Assembly: GCA_037127315.1 (NCBI GenBank)
Contig: JBBBDQ010000229.1
Span: 195,001 to 259,000 of the forward strand
Reading direction: 5' to 3'
Length of the DNA stretch: 64,000 nt
Source: Ascarosepion bandense
Taxonomy: Eukaryota; Mollusca; Cephalopoda; Sepiida; Sepiidae
Shown here: in pieces, positions 21,661-32,590 of the stretch
How positions within the stretch are numbered: position 1 is the first letter of the stretch
How the letters are laid out: each line of letters begins with the position of its first letter
Notes under the pieces: generated by a model
Databases searched by the model: none
Told to the model about the DNA's origin: nothing
The model's input: only the letters and a program-made list of their open reading frames with translations
Translations under genes and position numbers: made by a program

Positions 21661-21700
<40 letters not shown>

Positions 21701-21777
21701 AGGTAAAGAGGACTCAAAAAGGAAATTTCCGTATCGCAATGTACTTTTAATTCATAATTATATATATATATATATAC

Positions 21778-22270
21778 TAGCAGTATAGCCCGGGGTTGCT
21801 CGGGTGTAATGAAAGCTTTAAAAATCGTCCATGGTCTTAGAGCTCAGACTCTTTGAACGTTGGCACGAAAGACTAAAAAGCAATAGTTGTTTCCAGTTAA
21901 AGCGAAACTGTAGACTGAAAGAAAAATGAATGGATATAATTCAAATTTTGATTTCCTGGTATCGATATCAAATGTTCTGCACTATTTTAAGAACTGCAAC
22001 ATTGAAACTTCTGAATATCGTTTTTAATGTTTTTGTCTATGAGTGTATCAAATTTGATTAAAATCGGACCACTCCTTCTATAACTCGACTTTTTTGATTA
22101 TCGGTATTTATCGGAAATATATCGACACAAAACTAGCTAAGAACACGCTTATAGTTCAACTGTGTAAATTTTCAAGAAAATCGGTTCAGCCGTTTCGGGG
22201 TCTATAGGTAACGGAGACACAAACACAAAGACACACACACACAAACACACAGACACACACACACAAAGTT
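21778..22270. repeat. unclassified dispersed-repeat-like unit ending in (CA)-rich tail
   Basis: Starts 'ctagcagtatagcccggggt' and ends 'aaaatcggttcagccgtttc' + 'ggggtctatagg' + CA-rich tail. End blocks of this kind recur at the 3' ends of dispersed animal retroelements, so I infer a retroelement fragment. No other copy is in this window and the family is unknown to me. Confidence 0.45.
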
Positions 22271-22291
22271 CCATTTATAGATAATTTTAGA

Positions 22292-22495
22292 TATTAGTCA
22301 TCCACATACAAGCCTGTTTCGCTGTATCACAGCTAAATAGCTTGACTAGACAAATCCACTTGCTTCTAGCCGGGATCGAAACTCGACCGATTTGGTGTCA
22401 GTCGGAGTCACTACCCCGCTAAGCCATAGGCGCATGAAATGAGAGAAAGGAAATTTTCTATATAAGTAGTGTATACACACGCCAGTCTCGTATAT
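22292..22495 (-). mobile_element. SINE-2 copy 3, degenerate hammerhead
   Basis: On the minus strand: leader 'ggcgtgtgtatacac' near 22478; tRNA-like head 22369-22433 with a strong box A (TGGCTTAGCGGGG) and box B (GAGTTTCGATCCCGGC); then the hammerhead region 22302-22345. Here stem II is a perfect 5-bp GCUGU/ACAGC, GAAAC is kept, H17 is A (allowed) and the 3' stem I strand UGUGG is kept. CUGAUGA has decayed to CUAUUUA, so this copy should be inactive. Confidence 0.8.
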
Positions 22496-22509
22496 TTCGA
22501 ATTTGGGCA

Positions 22510-22750
22510 GTCATTATTAATGAGAGTCTGCTTAATATGTTTTAGTTCAGAGTAAAATATCTTTTCCTGCGGAGGAGTTTATTTGTGCCCGGTTAATTAC
22601 ATTGTGTATAATTGTTATTTAGTAGTAGTTATATACATAAGTTATGTGGAGATGTTTGTCATTTAGCTGAGCGGTGTTATTTCTGTCATGCTGACTTCGA
22701 AGTTTCGTGAAGATATTATTGTGATGTCGTCTCTCTTCAGGGATTTGTTT
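22510..22750. repeat. family-D repeat with hammerhead-B motif
   Basis: 22530-22620 aligns with 27480-27550 and 36960-37030 ('tttagttca.(a/t)gtaaaaaat' then 'gcggatga'-type sequence), a dispersed repeat with three copies here. 22684-22740 is homologous to the arms of the palindrome at 14945. Confidence 0.6.
22693..22740 (-). ncRNA. hammerhead-B-like motif
   Basis: Minus strand: CUGAAGA core at 22740-22734 (fits CUGANGA); a long stem-II region whose ends pair GAGA with UCAC with one mismatch; GAA at 22706-22704; stem III ACUU-CG-AAGU at 22703-22694; C17 at 22693. Stem I pairing is poor, so activity is doubtful. The sibling at 15034-15040 has the ideal CUGAUGA but has lost the G of GAA. Confidence 0.4.
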
Positions 22751-22913
22751 ATCGGTTAAAAAAACAAAAAAGGGAGATTACTCCTTTTAACGCTCTATTT
22801 TTATCTTGATATCGAGCCATTCATGACAAAACTCTGCTTGCCTAAAATACCTTCCTGTCAGTAAACCACGGAAAAACAGCGATTCTGGTATTAAATACTA
22901 TTACAATTTGACA

Positions 22914-22916
22914 ATA

Positions 22917-22992
<76 letters not shown>

Positions 22993-23012
22993 TGCGTGCG
23001 TGCGTGCGTGCG
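22914..23012. repeat. (TA)n(TG)n(TGCG)n microsatellite
   Basis: TA array to 22962, TG array, then GTGC/GTGTG words. Confidence 0.95.
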
Positions 23013-23039
23013 TGTGTGTGGGTATGGCAGTTTAAAAAC

Positions 23040-23145
23040 ATCCTTTGTAGATCTTTGTGGCCTAAGTTATCAAATGCTTTTGCGCAAGCTATAGACTATA
23101 AGAGTATGTCTTTTAGAATTTGTATTGCTGCTCTTCGATAGTTAG
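23040..23145 (-). mobile_element. LINE-B fragment (motif A region)
   Basis: 'ttatcaaatgcttttgcgca' and following bases match the antisense of the DYAKAFDK region at 4670-4740. Confidence 0.55.
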
Positions 23146-23375
23146 GTGGTGGGTAAAGCGATTCAACAGCTGCGACACGATGTGTGTGGCGTGTAACGAG
23201 ATGGATGACTGGGGACAGCTGTAAAGCGCTTCAAAAATATATGGACAAAGGCGATGACGAGATGGATAAATAGCGGATGGGAAAAAATAATGTCGACAAT
23301 GGTGTCCATGAACCCCCTTAAAAGGGTTACAGTTTTCTTAGAAATAAATAGCAGACATTATTGCCAGAGATTCTC

Positions 23376-23402
23376 TTATCTATCTATCTATCTATCTATC
23401 TT
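23376..23402. repeat. (TATC)n array
   Basis: Short tetranucleotide array; nothing else recognised to 23760. Confidence 0.9.
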
Positions 23403-23762
23403 AATTTTTTCTTTTCTTTTCTTTTTAAATCTATTTTTATATGTATCGATCTCTGTTCTTTTTTATATCTATATAGCTATGTCTTTCAATGTTTATTTAT
23501 TAACTGTCTATCTCAGACTTTTCCAGTTTATTTCTGTCACACTGTTCTTAAACACACACACATACACACACACGGAAAGAGATTGAAAGAACTTGGGAAC
23601 ATTAAGAAATGAATCATAGTAACATCTGTCAACGTTACAGCTCCTTTCTGACATATTTCAATTACAATACGAGAAAAATTATCCGAGTGTATGAACGGAT
23701 TTTATTTAAAAATAAAGCACATACAGTGTTTGCAATTTATTTGATTTGATACATATAAATAT

Positions 23763-23792
23763 ACTCTGTCTCTGTCTCTGTTTCTGTCTCTG

Positions 23793-23834
<42 letters not shown>

Positions 23835-23835
23835 C
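23763..23835. repeat. (TCTCTG)n(CT)n(TA)n microsatellite
   Basis: The hexamer CTCTGT repeats, then CT dinucleotides, then TA dinucleotides. Confidence 0.9.
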
Positions 23836-24104
23836 AAATATCGCACGTATAGCGGTGGTGTTAATAAAACTACTCGCTGTAATAAAAGAGAGTTATAAAT
23901 TTTATAAAAATAAATAAGCATATTAAACTTCACAAATAGCTTGGCATAGAGTTTCATGCACAAGGTAAACTTTAGGTGTTGCTTATAGATTGACTGTTAC
24001 ATAATTTCTAATAAAAATGTCCGGTTAGCGCAATATTAACGCCGTTAAATATTATACGGTGTTTGCATATTACTACTTTAAAAATATATTTGGCATCTTA
24101 AATA

Positions 24105-24108
<4 letters not shown>

Positions 24109-24150
<42 letters not shown>

Positions 24151-24255
24151 CGATACGAAAGATGAACGATTAAATTCATACCTTGTTGAACAATTGGTTA
24201 TTTAAAAAAAAACTTTAATAAAACTTAGTAAACCTATTATATATATAATACTCTC

Positions 24256-24306
<51 letters not shown>
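24109..24306. repeat. two (TA)n arrays
   Basis: Arrays at 24109-24149 and 24258-24306. Confidence 0.95.
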
Positions 24307-24309
<3 letters not shown>

Positions 24310-24714
24310 ATTTAGGTAGCAGTTTTTCATTTATGCATGTTTCATTAAATAATATAGACAAGTTTTGTCTGTTCATAAACTTAATAGCATTATTGTTAAA
24401 AGAAGAAAGGAAATCACAATATTGACATATATCTTTGAGCTTTGCGCTTATATCAACCGTTATCAAAGATGGCAATTATATTAAGTGTACTAAACAGGTC
24501 GCGGACGAGTAATAGCAGTATTATGTTTTGTTTGCATGGAGTATTTTCATAACAACGATGAACACGTGCGTACGAGACACTGGAAGGGAGAATCGCACAA
24601 TAGCTTATCACTTCACACATGACCACGCGAGAGTGGAGGCGAGAAGTATTAAGTATGGAAAACCATTAGGATAACCAATCGTTTCTGTTATCTGTTATAG
24701 GTATTTAAGAATGT

Positions 24715-25090
24715 TTGTGGAGACTTTCATAGTTTATTTTTTTCTGGTTAGGATTCAACTGTTTTATGTATATGATTTCGAGAATATTTAGCATTTGTTT
24801 ATTGATTTCATGTTTTTATTATGGTTGTATTTTCAACGATGATTTCCCGTAATTGGGGATGTTGCCAGTCATATTGTTTTAAATGCCTAAATATGTTAGA
24901 ATTATCGTTTAAATGTAGTGTCAAACTTCGTGAGAGCAAGTTTTGTGGTGTGACCAACATAAATATTAGTTAATCCGTTGGAGATACAATCTCGCAAAGG
25001 GCACTTGAATTCGTAAACTATGTTGGTTTTTTTCAAAATTCCTAATCGGGGAAGAGGAGACATTGCGAATAAATGATTTGGATATACTGG
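24715..25090 (-). mobile_element. Penelope-like element GIY-YIG fragment
   Basis: The minus strand reads VYPNHLFAMSPLPRLGIL, KKTNIVYEFKCPLRDC, ISNGLTNIYVGHTTKLALTK in one frame (25085-24905). After a +1 shift it continues HLNDNSNIFRHLKQYDWQHP and LNILEIIYIKQLNPNQ down to about 24730. NIVYEFKCP...C...IYVGHTT is the signature entrance of the GIY-YIG nuclease in PLEs (Y, then Y-V-G-H-T). The one frameshift and absence of the RT show it is a relic. It lies 30 bp from the LINE-A tail at 25118. Confidence 0.8.
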
Positions 25091-25114
25091 ATTTAGTGTA
25101 GTATATATATATAT

Positions 25115-27295
25115 TTTTTTTTAATCATTTCAGCCCAAGCAAGGCATTCCACTGCCACTATTGCGCTTGGGGCTACATAGGGGGAGGTAAATAGGAAGAG
25201 TGGTTACTTATAGGAAATGTCAGGAAAGGGGGTGATAGATAGTTGGGTGGGTGGGAAGAGTGTTTGAAAGAATGGAAGTTAGTGTGTTTGAAAGAATGGA
25301 AGTTAGTGTGTTAGGAGATGTCTATTGACCTTACATTTAAACTCCTGGAGATTGTAGCCGTCGGGGAGCAGTCATGTGGAAGAGAATTCCACAGTCGGGA
25401 AGTGCGAGAAAAGAAACTGTTGGAGTAGAAGTTGCGGTTGCAATTTATCGGTTTCCCTGTAAAAGGGTGGGATCTAGTTGCTAATCTAGTATCTCGTGCA
25501 AATTCGAACCTAGGGGGCACCAGTGATCTAAGTTCATCGGAGCAGAAGCCGTGAAAGTACTTATAGAAGAGACACAGGGAAGCCACGTCGCGCAGGTGAG
25601 AGAGAGACTGCACATCGATCACATTACAGACCCTCCGCTGTACCTTGTCTAGAAGCCTAAGGAGAATAGCAGGGGCACTCGACCAGATATGGCAACAGTA
25701 TTCAATGCACGGGCGGATGGTAGATTTATAAATGTGCAGGATAGATTCAGACGCAAAAAACCTCCGTGCCCTGCACAGAGAACCGACTTTCATAGCAGCG
25801 GATTTAGCAATGGATTCGATATAGTCTTTCCACTTGAGGTCCGCTGAGAGTGTGAGACCAAGGAGGCGTAGTGTTTTACTCTCTGGGAGGCAAGCCTGGT
25901 CCATGCTAATAGGACGTAGGTGCGATTGTCTATGATGATTAATTGATAGTAGCTTTGTTTTAGAAGCATTAAAATTTACAAGCCATTTCTTACCCCAGTC
26001 CACTACGGATCCAAGCTCGGCTACAAGGTTAGCTTTGTCGCCCGCACCAGATTTTGGTCAAGACGAGAATAAACTGTGGTGTCATCGGCGTACATACCTA
26101 CTTTGGGATCTTATGGTATCAGGGAGGTCATTAATGTGGACCAGAAAGAGCGTAGGACCTAGGATAGAGCCTTGAGGGACACCCGCGTTCTTATGGTAGT
26201 TCTGGGAGGCATGTCCGTTTAATACCACTTTCAATGTGCGGTTAGATCGGAATGACTGGATTAGTTCAAACAATTGTCCAGCTATACCATAGCTCCACAG
26301 TTTGCATAGAAGGCCAGCATGCCAAACTCTGTCGAACGCTTTAAAGATATCCAAGGCAACGGTTCGGGCTTCACCATTCCTATCGAGTGCCTGATATATG
26401 TACTCAGTGATGGTCGTTACCATATCAGCAGTAAACCTGATGAAGCGGAAGCCATACTATTTGTCTGAGAGGAGCCCCGTGGGCCGTGAGATGCTGAATG
26501 ACCTCGGCGTTGATAATGGCTTCGAACACTTTGCCGAAGATCGGAAGAAGGCTGATAGGTCGGTAATTTGCGGGGTCCGAGGGTTCTCCAGTGTTTTCAA
26601 ATATAGGAACTACAGAGGAAGATTTCCAACAGGCAGGAAAGCAGGAAGCAGATAGGCAGGAGTTGTAGAGCTTAGAAAGTACAGAGGAAAGTTCGGGGGC
26701 ACATTTCTTTAAGACTATGATTGGGATTCCGGTCCCTGCGCTCGCTTTATGAGGGTCAAGTTTTGAGATTATCTTAGAGACAAGCGAGGGTGTAATATGG
26801 ACGTCATTCAGCTGAGCATCAGTTCTAGGTGGGAAGTTGGGTGTAGAAACTCCAGACGAGTCCAATCTCGAATTATTCGAGAATCTGCGGGCAAAGCATT
26901 CAGCCTTGTCCGCTGGGGAGGTGAGGACCTCAAATTTGTTTATTAGTGGGGGTATTGTGGACTTGCTCTTGTTAATTACTCTTTTACAGAGTCGTCAGTA
27001 GTCCTTGGTGCCGAAGTTAGAGGATGCTATGCGTTGCTTCATTCTGGCAGCAAATAACATCTTAGCTTCGTTAAGTATCTTTTTACACTTATTACGAGCT
27101 GAAGCGAAAAGGCGTCTGTTTTGGTCCGACGCGTAGCTACGATAGAGTCGGAAGAAATGATTCCGGTGGGCAATGGCGGCCGAGCAAGCGGGCGAGAACC
27201 ATGGAAACGAATGAGATTTAAGCTGAAATTTCCTGGCAGGGATGAAAGCATCGATGCCAGTCTTAACCCAGGAGGAGACCTCGGATGTAGTATTT
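25115..27295 (-). mobile_element. LINE-A (CR1/Jockey-type), longest copy
   Basis: About 2.2 kb. The tail at 25118-25190 ends in poly-A and then (TA)n. From 5' to 3' on the minus strand it encodes a pre-RT region (27260-26870), the RT fingers and palm (26865-26081), the thumb/connection (26003-25700) and the C-terminal domain with LCLFYKYFHGFCSDELRS to 25311. The apurinic endonuclease and ORF1 are missing (5' truncation). An 8-bp direct repeat tgtagtat at 25097-25104 and 27286-27293 could be the target-site duplication but is short. The clade is by overall motif style only. Confidence 0.88.
25311..26865 (-). pseudogene. reverse transcriptase of LINE-A, frameshifted
   Basis: Three blocks. 26425-26865 (146 codons): LDPHKASAGTGIPIIVLKK (the usual SGPDG is altered to SAGTG) and NYRPISLLPIFGKVFE. 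26082-26423 (113 codons): motif A ALDIFKAFDRVWH, motif B AGVPQGSILGPTLFL. Then YADD at 26081-26092, reachable only after a frameshift. 25311-26003 (230 codons): WGKKWLVNFNASKTKLL, LRLLGLTLSADLKW, STIRPCIEYCCHIWSSAP and the C-terminal FYKYFHG region. Extra stops lie between YADD and the last block. All catalytic Asp residues are still legible, so decay is moderate. Confidence 0.88.
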
Positions 27296-27354
27296 ACTAA
27301 TTTATTTATTTTATTTTCATTTTGTTTATACTTTGTATGTATTTGATTACGATA

Positions 27355-27660
27355 TAGGAGATTAATATGTTTGAGGTTAGTTCAGGCAGTATTATGTTCC
27401 ACCTGCTTAATATTGAAATTCTAAAAAAGCATTTTATTTGTTCGTCAACTATATAGTTTGGGAAGCTGTTATTAATAAGTGTTTGATTTTATATTCTTTA
27501 GTTCACTGTAAAAAATCTGTTTTGCGGATGAAATAGTTTCTGCACAATGTATTTTGTAGTGACATGGGCATTCGCTCTTGTAGTTAAGTGTGCATGAACT
27601 TATGCTGTAAGTTTTTTTGTATGGCGAAATAGATAAATGTTGGACTTAGTACTGACCCCA
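27355..27660. repeat. family-D repeat
   Basis: Aligns with 36823-37150 and partly 22525-22620: 'ttcgtcaa', 'tttagttcactgtaaaaaat', 'gcacaatgt.ttttgta', 'aacttatgct' then 'tttttgtatggcgaaatagata'. Confidence 0.6.
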
Positions 27661-27740
27661 TTGAAAAACCATCACGTTGTATATATATATTATTATTATG
27701 ATCCAAGAAAAGACTTCAATAGCACAAGCTAATAGTTTTC

Positions 27741-27741
27741 G

Positions 27742-27815
<74 letters not shown>

Positions 27816-27867
27816 ATGTGTGTGTGCATGGTGTATTATATATATATATAATACACCACTCACACAC

Positions 27868-27913
<46 letters not shown>
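27741..27913. repeat. palindromic compound microsatellite
   Basis: (TA)n(TG)n, a perfect hairpin 'ggtgtattata'/'tataatacacc' at 27829-27856, then (CA)n and (TA)n. The whole block is self-complementary. Confidence 0.9.
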
Positions 27914-27916
<3 letters not shown>

Positions 27917-28544
27917 GGGTGTATTAAAATACTTCTACAAACGTTGCGGAAGGATCCCTTATTTAAGTGTTGTAAAATTATTACTTTTTCAACAAGGCAT
28001 GAATTATATCTTTCATCTACCCAACATTTTAATATTTGACTTAAGCTACAATATCTCTCGTAATTATGTGTGCATTCCCATCATTCTCTGATTTCTACAA
28101 ACTTTTTGAGTGAGCAGTGTTATTTATATCATTTACATCGCCTAAATTCACTTGATGATATCAGATTTTTCCAAGAGGATTTCCACGAATTTAAGGTGGA
28201 AGCAAAATAAAATTTAACATCTTTACCGGAGTGTATGCTAGCTCAGTATACAATATCCACATTTCTGCAGCATTAACGTCACAGGATTTTATAGAGGTGA
28301 GAGTTTAAATCTATTCCGTAAAACAAGACCAAGAATATAGATCAGTCTGAGTTTTGTTTAACGGCATATCAACCTCTATGGGTTATTTAATACCAAAAAG
28401 GAGGGGGTTTTAAGGTATTTTTTAAAATAATGTTCGGTTATAATGAAATGGATGATTTAGTCAGATTTCAATGAAAATTTGTTGTTTTTATTCTTCTTTA
28501 TTTTAGAAAACTGAAAATGTCATTTAGTTTTGTATTCAAAACCA

Positions 28545-28670
28545 TCTTGCTGAGAATATTTTTTTTTTCGAAAATGTTTTATGGTAATAGTTTTTCTTCG
28601 AAAATGTATTATTGATAATAATTTTTTTCAAAAATGTACATATTTCTATAAAAATTTATTTTTAATCTTT
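28545..28670. repeat. degenerate A/T-rich minisatellite
   Basis: 'ttcgaaaatgttttatggta', 'ttcgaaaatgtattattgat' and 'ttcaaaaatgtac' are diverged repeats, related in reverse sense to 3290-3630. Confidence 0.6.
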
Positions 28671-28674
28671 CATA

Positions 28675-28860
28675 GTGTTTTGACCCCATCTCGGGGTTAA
28701 CTATTTGCCCATAGCTGGGACCCTAATAGGTGCTACCACTCCGAGTCAGAATGAACCTAGGAACAACAGTAATTAAGAGCTGGCTCCATGCTCCTTCACA
28801 ACCTCCCAATTAGAGGCCTTGCAGCTTACCGTCATACCCAGGACCAAATATAGACCAACT
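28675..28860. repeat. family-F dispersed repeat
   Basis: Shares 'cactccgagtcagaat', 'acctaggaacaacag.aatta' and 'ccttgcagcttaccgtcata' with 46440-46590. Two copies in this window; class unknown. Confidence 0.65.
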
Positions 28861-29850
28861 TATAAAAGAACTGATAAAATGGTTCAACGATAACGAGCTA
28901 AATATCACCACTGGACTAATGCTTAATTGATTAACTAGAGCTTAAATCATAGGTATTAAAAACCATGAACCAAAGATTTATTTATAAAACCATATATACG
29001 TCAGTAAAGAATCAAACGACCCTCATAATATTCTAGTTAATTTACAGAAATGAATACAAGATAGATTACCTACTATCACCAGTAATAAAAAATGTTTAGA
29101 ACTAAGCAAATTTAAAGTGAATTTAGAGAAAAATAATAAAACAAAAAAAACAAAAAAAACAAAAAAAACAAAAAAAGGTAAAAATCATAAGAAACACCGT
29201 AGATGTAGGATAATATGTTTTAATCCAGCTTTTAATCGTAATGTTTAAACGTACATAGAAATAGTTTTCCTACATTTAATTCATGGGTGCTTTAATCACG
29301 CACCAACACTAAAAAATATTTTAACAAAATACTGTTAAGATAAGGTTATTAACATCAATTAATTCACATCTCAGTATAACAGTATTTTATTAAACAGATA
29401 CATGTTAAACAAAGGCAACAAAATTTAATTTAGAAAAATAATTGCAACTGCCGAAAAATACGATTTGTCCCAGCAATACCAACGTATGACTGATAATATT
29501 TTATCCCGAGTTAGCATATATTCCGGTAACGATGACAAATTTTATTTGGTTTTATTGAAAATCTTTGCAAATTTTATTTTTATCATCATCGAATGGCTTT
29601 AAGCATTGTAAAATATATAAACATCACTGCTTTCTCAAAACATTTCTGGCAGTTAAAGAATGGTGATAATACATCCATTATTACGTAGAAAATTATAGCT
29701 AAAGCTAAATCTTACAATGGGACAAACAAGAGGTGTAATTTATGCCTTGTTTGAAAATTAGTTCTTTTAACGTAGACACAAATAAATAGATCATTGAACA
29801 AGAGAAATGAATTGATTGTTACATGTAGACGTAAAATAAATATTTGCTGA
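28860..29850 (+). mobile_element. Penelope-like element fragment (RT C-terminus + GIY-YIG region)
   Basis: Plus strand, with many stops. Legible blocks in order: SNDPHNILVNLQK, IQDRLPTITSNKKCLELSKF (29020-29115); RRCRIICFNPAFNRNV (29195-29245); CNCRKIRF (29445); KYINITAFSKHFWQLKNGD (29610-29670); KIIAKAKSYNGTNKRCNLCL (29690-29750). They correspond, in the same order, to the minus-strand PLE at 7430-8322. Here the terminal CNLC pair is kept, while there it is lost. A (CAAAAAAA)n run at 29135-29177 lies inside it. Confidence 0.72.
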
Positions 29851-29879
29851 AATACTTTGATATAGATGAAATTTGTTGT

Positions 29880-30455
29880 GTAAATTATTGCTTGGGATTT
29901 TATTTATTTAATTATTAATTAATTTATATTTTTGGCTTTTAAAAGTAATCTCTCTCTTTATGCTTAATATAAAAAAATAATTTTCACAAGGCTAAAAGGC
30001 TTTTTACACACACACAAAAAAACAGACACATGTATATATACTTCTGAATAAGTGTAGAGAGATTATTAGTATGTGTCGTCAAAGAAATAAATATAATTGC
30101 AATAATTATTCTTACATTTAGTGACAAAAAGGTTTTTTTTTAATTTGTCTAAACAGTTAACTTCCCCCTACCTACCACTACTAACCCAATGGTCAAACCA
30201 CATACCTCCCACTACCATCGAATAAATTACTACGAAGATCTTGTTAGATTAACCCAATATTAGCCAATATTCCTCAACCCCTTCCTTTACTAGACTAAGC
30301 CTCCAGCATTAGAATTTTTGCAGATACTTTGTTTAAATGGTGTTGATAATGCATGTCTTAAAATGACATGTTGAAAATAGCTATTTCCCTTTCCCTATTG
30401 TGAATTTACATATATATATAAGAATCCGTCAAGGATGAATAGAATGAGTAAACAG
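29880..30455. other. no recognised feature
   Basis: AT-rich. The string 'ctgaaatactttgatataga' + 'tgaaat' at 29848 sits where a PLE terminal hammerhead would be, but the core is not convincing. Confidence 0.45.
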
Positions 30456-30757
30456 TCAGTCATTCAGTTAAGTGCCATACGTGAAACACGCTTGGGCGAT
30501 CATGTATCGAAAAAGACATGACTGACTGGGCAGAAGATTATCCCGGGTTAGGTTGCCATTGATTTCTGCGGTAGACTGGTTGCCAGCCAAGGCTATAGAA
30601 CCCAATCTGTCCTGTTATTTAACCCATAACTGGAAAGAAGAGACGGATTAATACCTTTCCCAAGGGTATTTGAGTGTAAGTGAATGCAATGAATTCAACT
30701 GGAATTCGAACTCGGCTCCCCGATTTCTCGTTTCTAACCAATATCCACTGCACCACA
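30456..30757 (-). mobile_element. SINE-1, near full length
   Basis: Minus strand; one of the cleanest copies. 3' end at 30456 (cagtcagtcattcagttaag), distal hairpin 'atgtatcgaaaaagacat' (stem partly eroded), box B complement 'ggaattcgaactcgg' near 30700, head to 30757. Confidence 0.88.
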
Positions 30758-30929
30758 AGTTCCACTTATAACAAGCTTCTTCAGCGAGTTTTTAAAGAAG
30801 AATGATTTAAAAATCCGAGAGACAGTATTTTTAAATCATTCCTCTTTTATAAATCGATGAACTAATTAAAATTTAAACATTAAAGAAAGACTAAAACCAA
30901 AATGGTTTAATTTGAAAATTAAAAGAAAA

Positions 30930-32590
30930 AAAGCAATAGAAAATTAAAATAAAATGATTTAAAGTAAACTTTGCTCAGGAACGAAAAAGAAAATGTCGTC
31001 TGCTCAAGGACAGAAAAGAAAATAACGACTGCCCAAGGAGGAGAAGAGAATGAACAAATTAAAATAAATGCAATAAAGTTCAAGAAATAAGGCCGAATTA
31101 AAAATAAAACAAATCCAGATGTCTCGAAAATTACACGTTAACCCTGCAAAACGAAATATATCTCACCGGAAAACCCAGGAGCGAAAACTAAAAACATCTA
31201 ACAACTAAAAATTAAAAAATAAATAAACTGTTAAAATATCAAAACCAGTTAACAAGAAGGTTTTCGTTGGAAAGTTTTTCAAAACTTTTTCAAGTAAATT
31301 AGTTAATAAATAAAAGAGTAAACTATATTAAACAAAACGCAATAAAACGAAAACGGTATTTTGGTAAGGAAAAAAGATAGTGGTCAAAGCCGACAAGAAA
31401 ACTGAAAAGAGAAATATCTGAAAAGACAAAATCAAAAATCAAAACTAAATATTATACTCAAACAAAAAGACAAATGAATAAAGGAAAAATAAGTTAAATA
31501 AACTTAACACATTTTTTTTGGAGAATAAGATTCTTAGTAAATAATTCGGCGGAAGGAGTCTAACCACCACTTTTAAATTTGTTGTTTTTGATTTTGTTTT
31601 TTACTTTTTTCTTCGCAGTCTTATCGGTTATTACATAAAATTTTCTGATTATCAAAAAGAATTTGGAAAAATTTCAATATTTAGAAAAAATTAAGGGGGC
31701 TCAGTTTCTCATACAACGTTTTAGTAAATCGATCTTCCATTTTGAAATCACTCGCGTTGAAGTAGCTTTGATTTGGTTTTTGGGACGAGTTGTTACTCTT
31801 GTTTTGTCTTTTTCAAGTTTTCTTCTTCTTACGATGACATCTTCCTAGGAAATTCTAAGAATGGCTTCATTCAAAAAATTCGCAAAGGATTCAGTGTTGA
31901 ATATGCGCAAGCAAAATAGTTAATTGCACAGGATCGATTTACTTATAAGGTTGTATGAAAAAATTAACCCTCACTAAAATTCTTTAAATATTGAAATTTT
32001 TCCAAGTTTTCTTTGTCGATCGGAGAGTTTAGGGTTTAAATGATAAGATTGCACCAAAAAAGTAAAAAAAAAATGATTATCAACCAATTGTTGTACCAAT
32101 TGTTGGTAGTGTTGTACCGGCGAGTGGTTTCAAAATGGAGGTTCGATTTACTATAACATTGTATGAAAAACTGACCCCTCCCCGAAAAATTGTTTAAATA
32201 TTGAAATTTTTCCAAATGTTTTTTATCAATTGGAAAGTTTAGGGTATAATCTATAAGATTGCACTGAAACAAATTAAAAAATTGAAAAACAACACATTTA
32301 AAGTTGGTTGGTAGTCTTCGTCAGGTCCGCCAATAATTCTAAAACGTTTGTGTAGCGCACGGAATCCGTTTAACTGCATTGGTCTGTAAAAAGAAGAAAT
32401 CATGTTCAAAAACAAGACTTAAGGCTATCAAAGCCAAGAGCTTATCTGAACATGTACTGTGAATGTATTTATAAAATTGGCACAAAGATGGAGTGGAGAA
32501 ACATACTGAGTCCTAGTCACCAGATCAAGACCAGTAATATTGCTGACGCTTTTGATTTTATCAAAGAGCTAAAGATAGATAGCAGTGATT
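30930..32590. repeat. block paralogous to 10081-11170
   Basis: 31195-31520 aligns with 10540-10890 and 32521-32590 aligns with 11102-11170. The 1-kb stretch between them (31560-32440) is absent from the first copy, or was replaced there by a LINE-A fragment. Confidence 0.6.
31640..32275. repeat. three-copy local repeat (one inverted)
   Basis: Copies at 31650-31765 (minus), 31930-32045 (plus) and 32115-32275 (plus). Shared strings: 'taaatattgaaatttttcca', 'tgtatgaaaaactgacccc' and 'ttcaaaatgga'. Copies 2 and 3 also share 'agtttagggt..aa' and 'aagattgcac'. No coding potential beyond short ORFs. Confidence 0.75.

Noticed and set aside
25097..27293. tgtagtat as the LINE-A target-site duplication
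   Set aside because: Only 8 bp, low complexity, and the right copy may still be LINE-A sequence; kept only as a remark.
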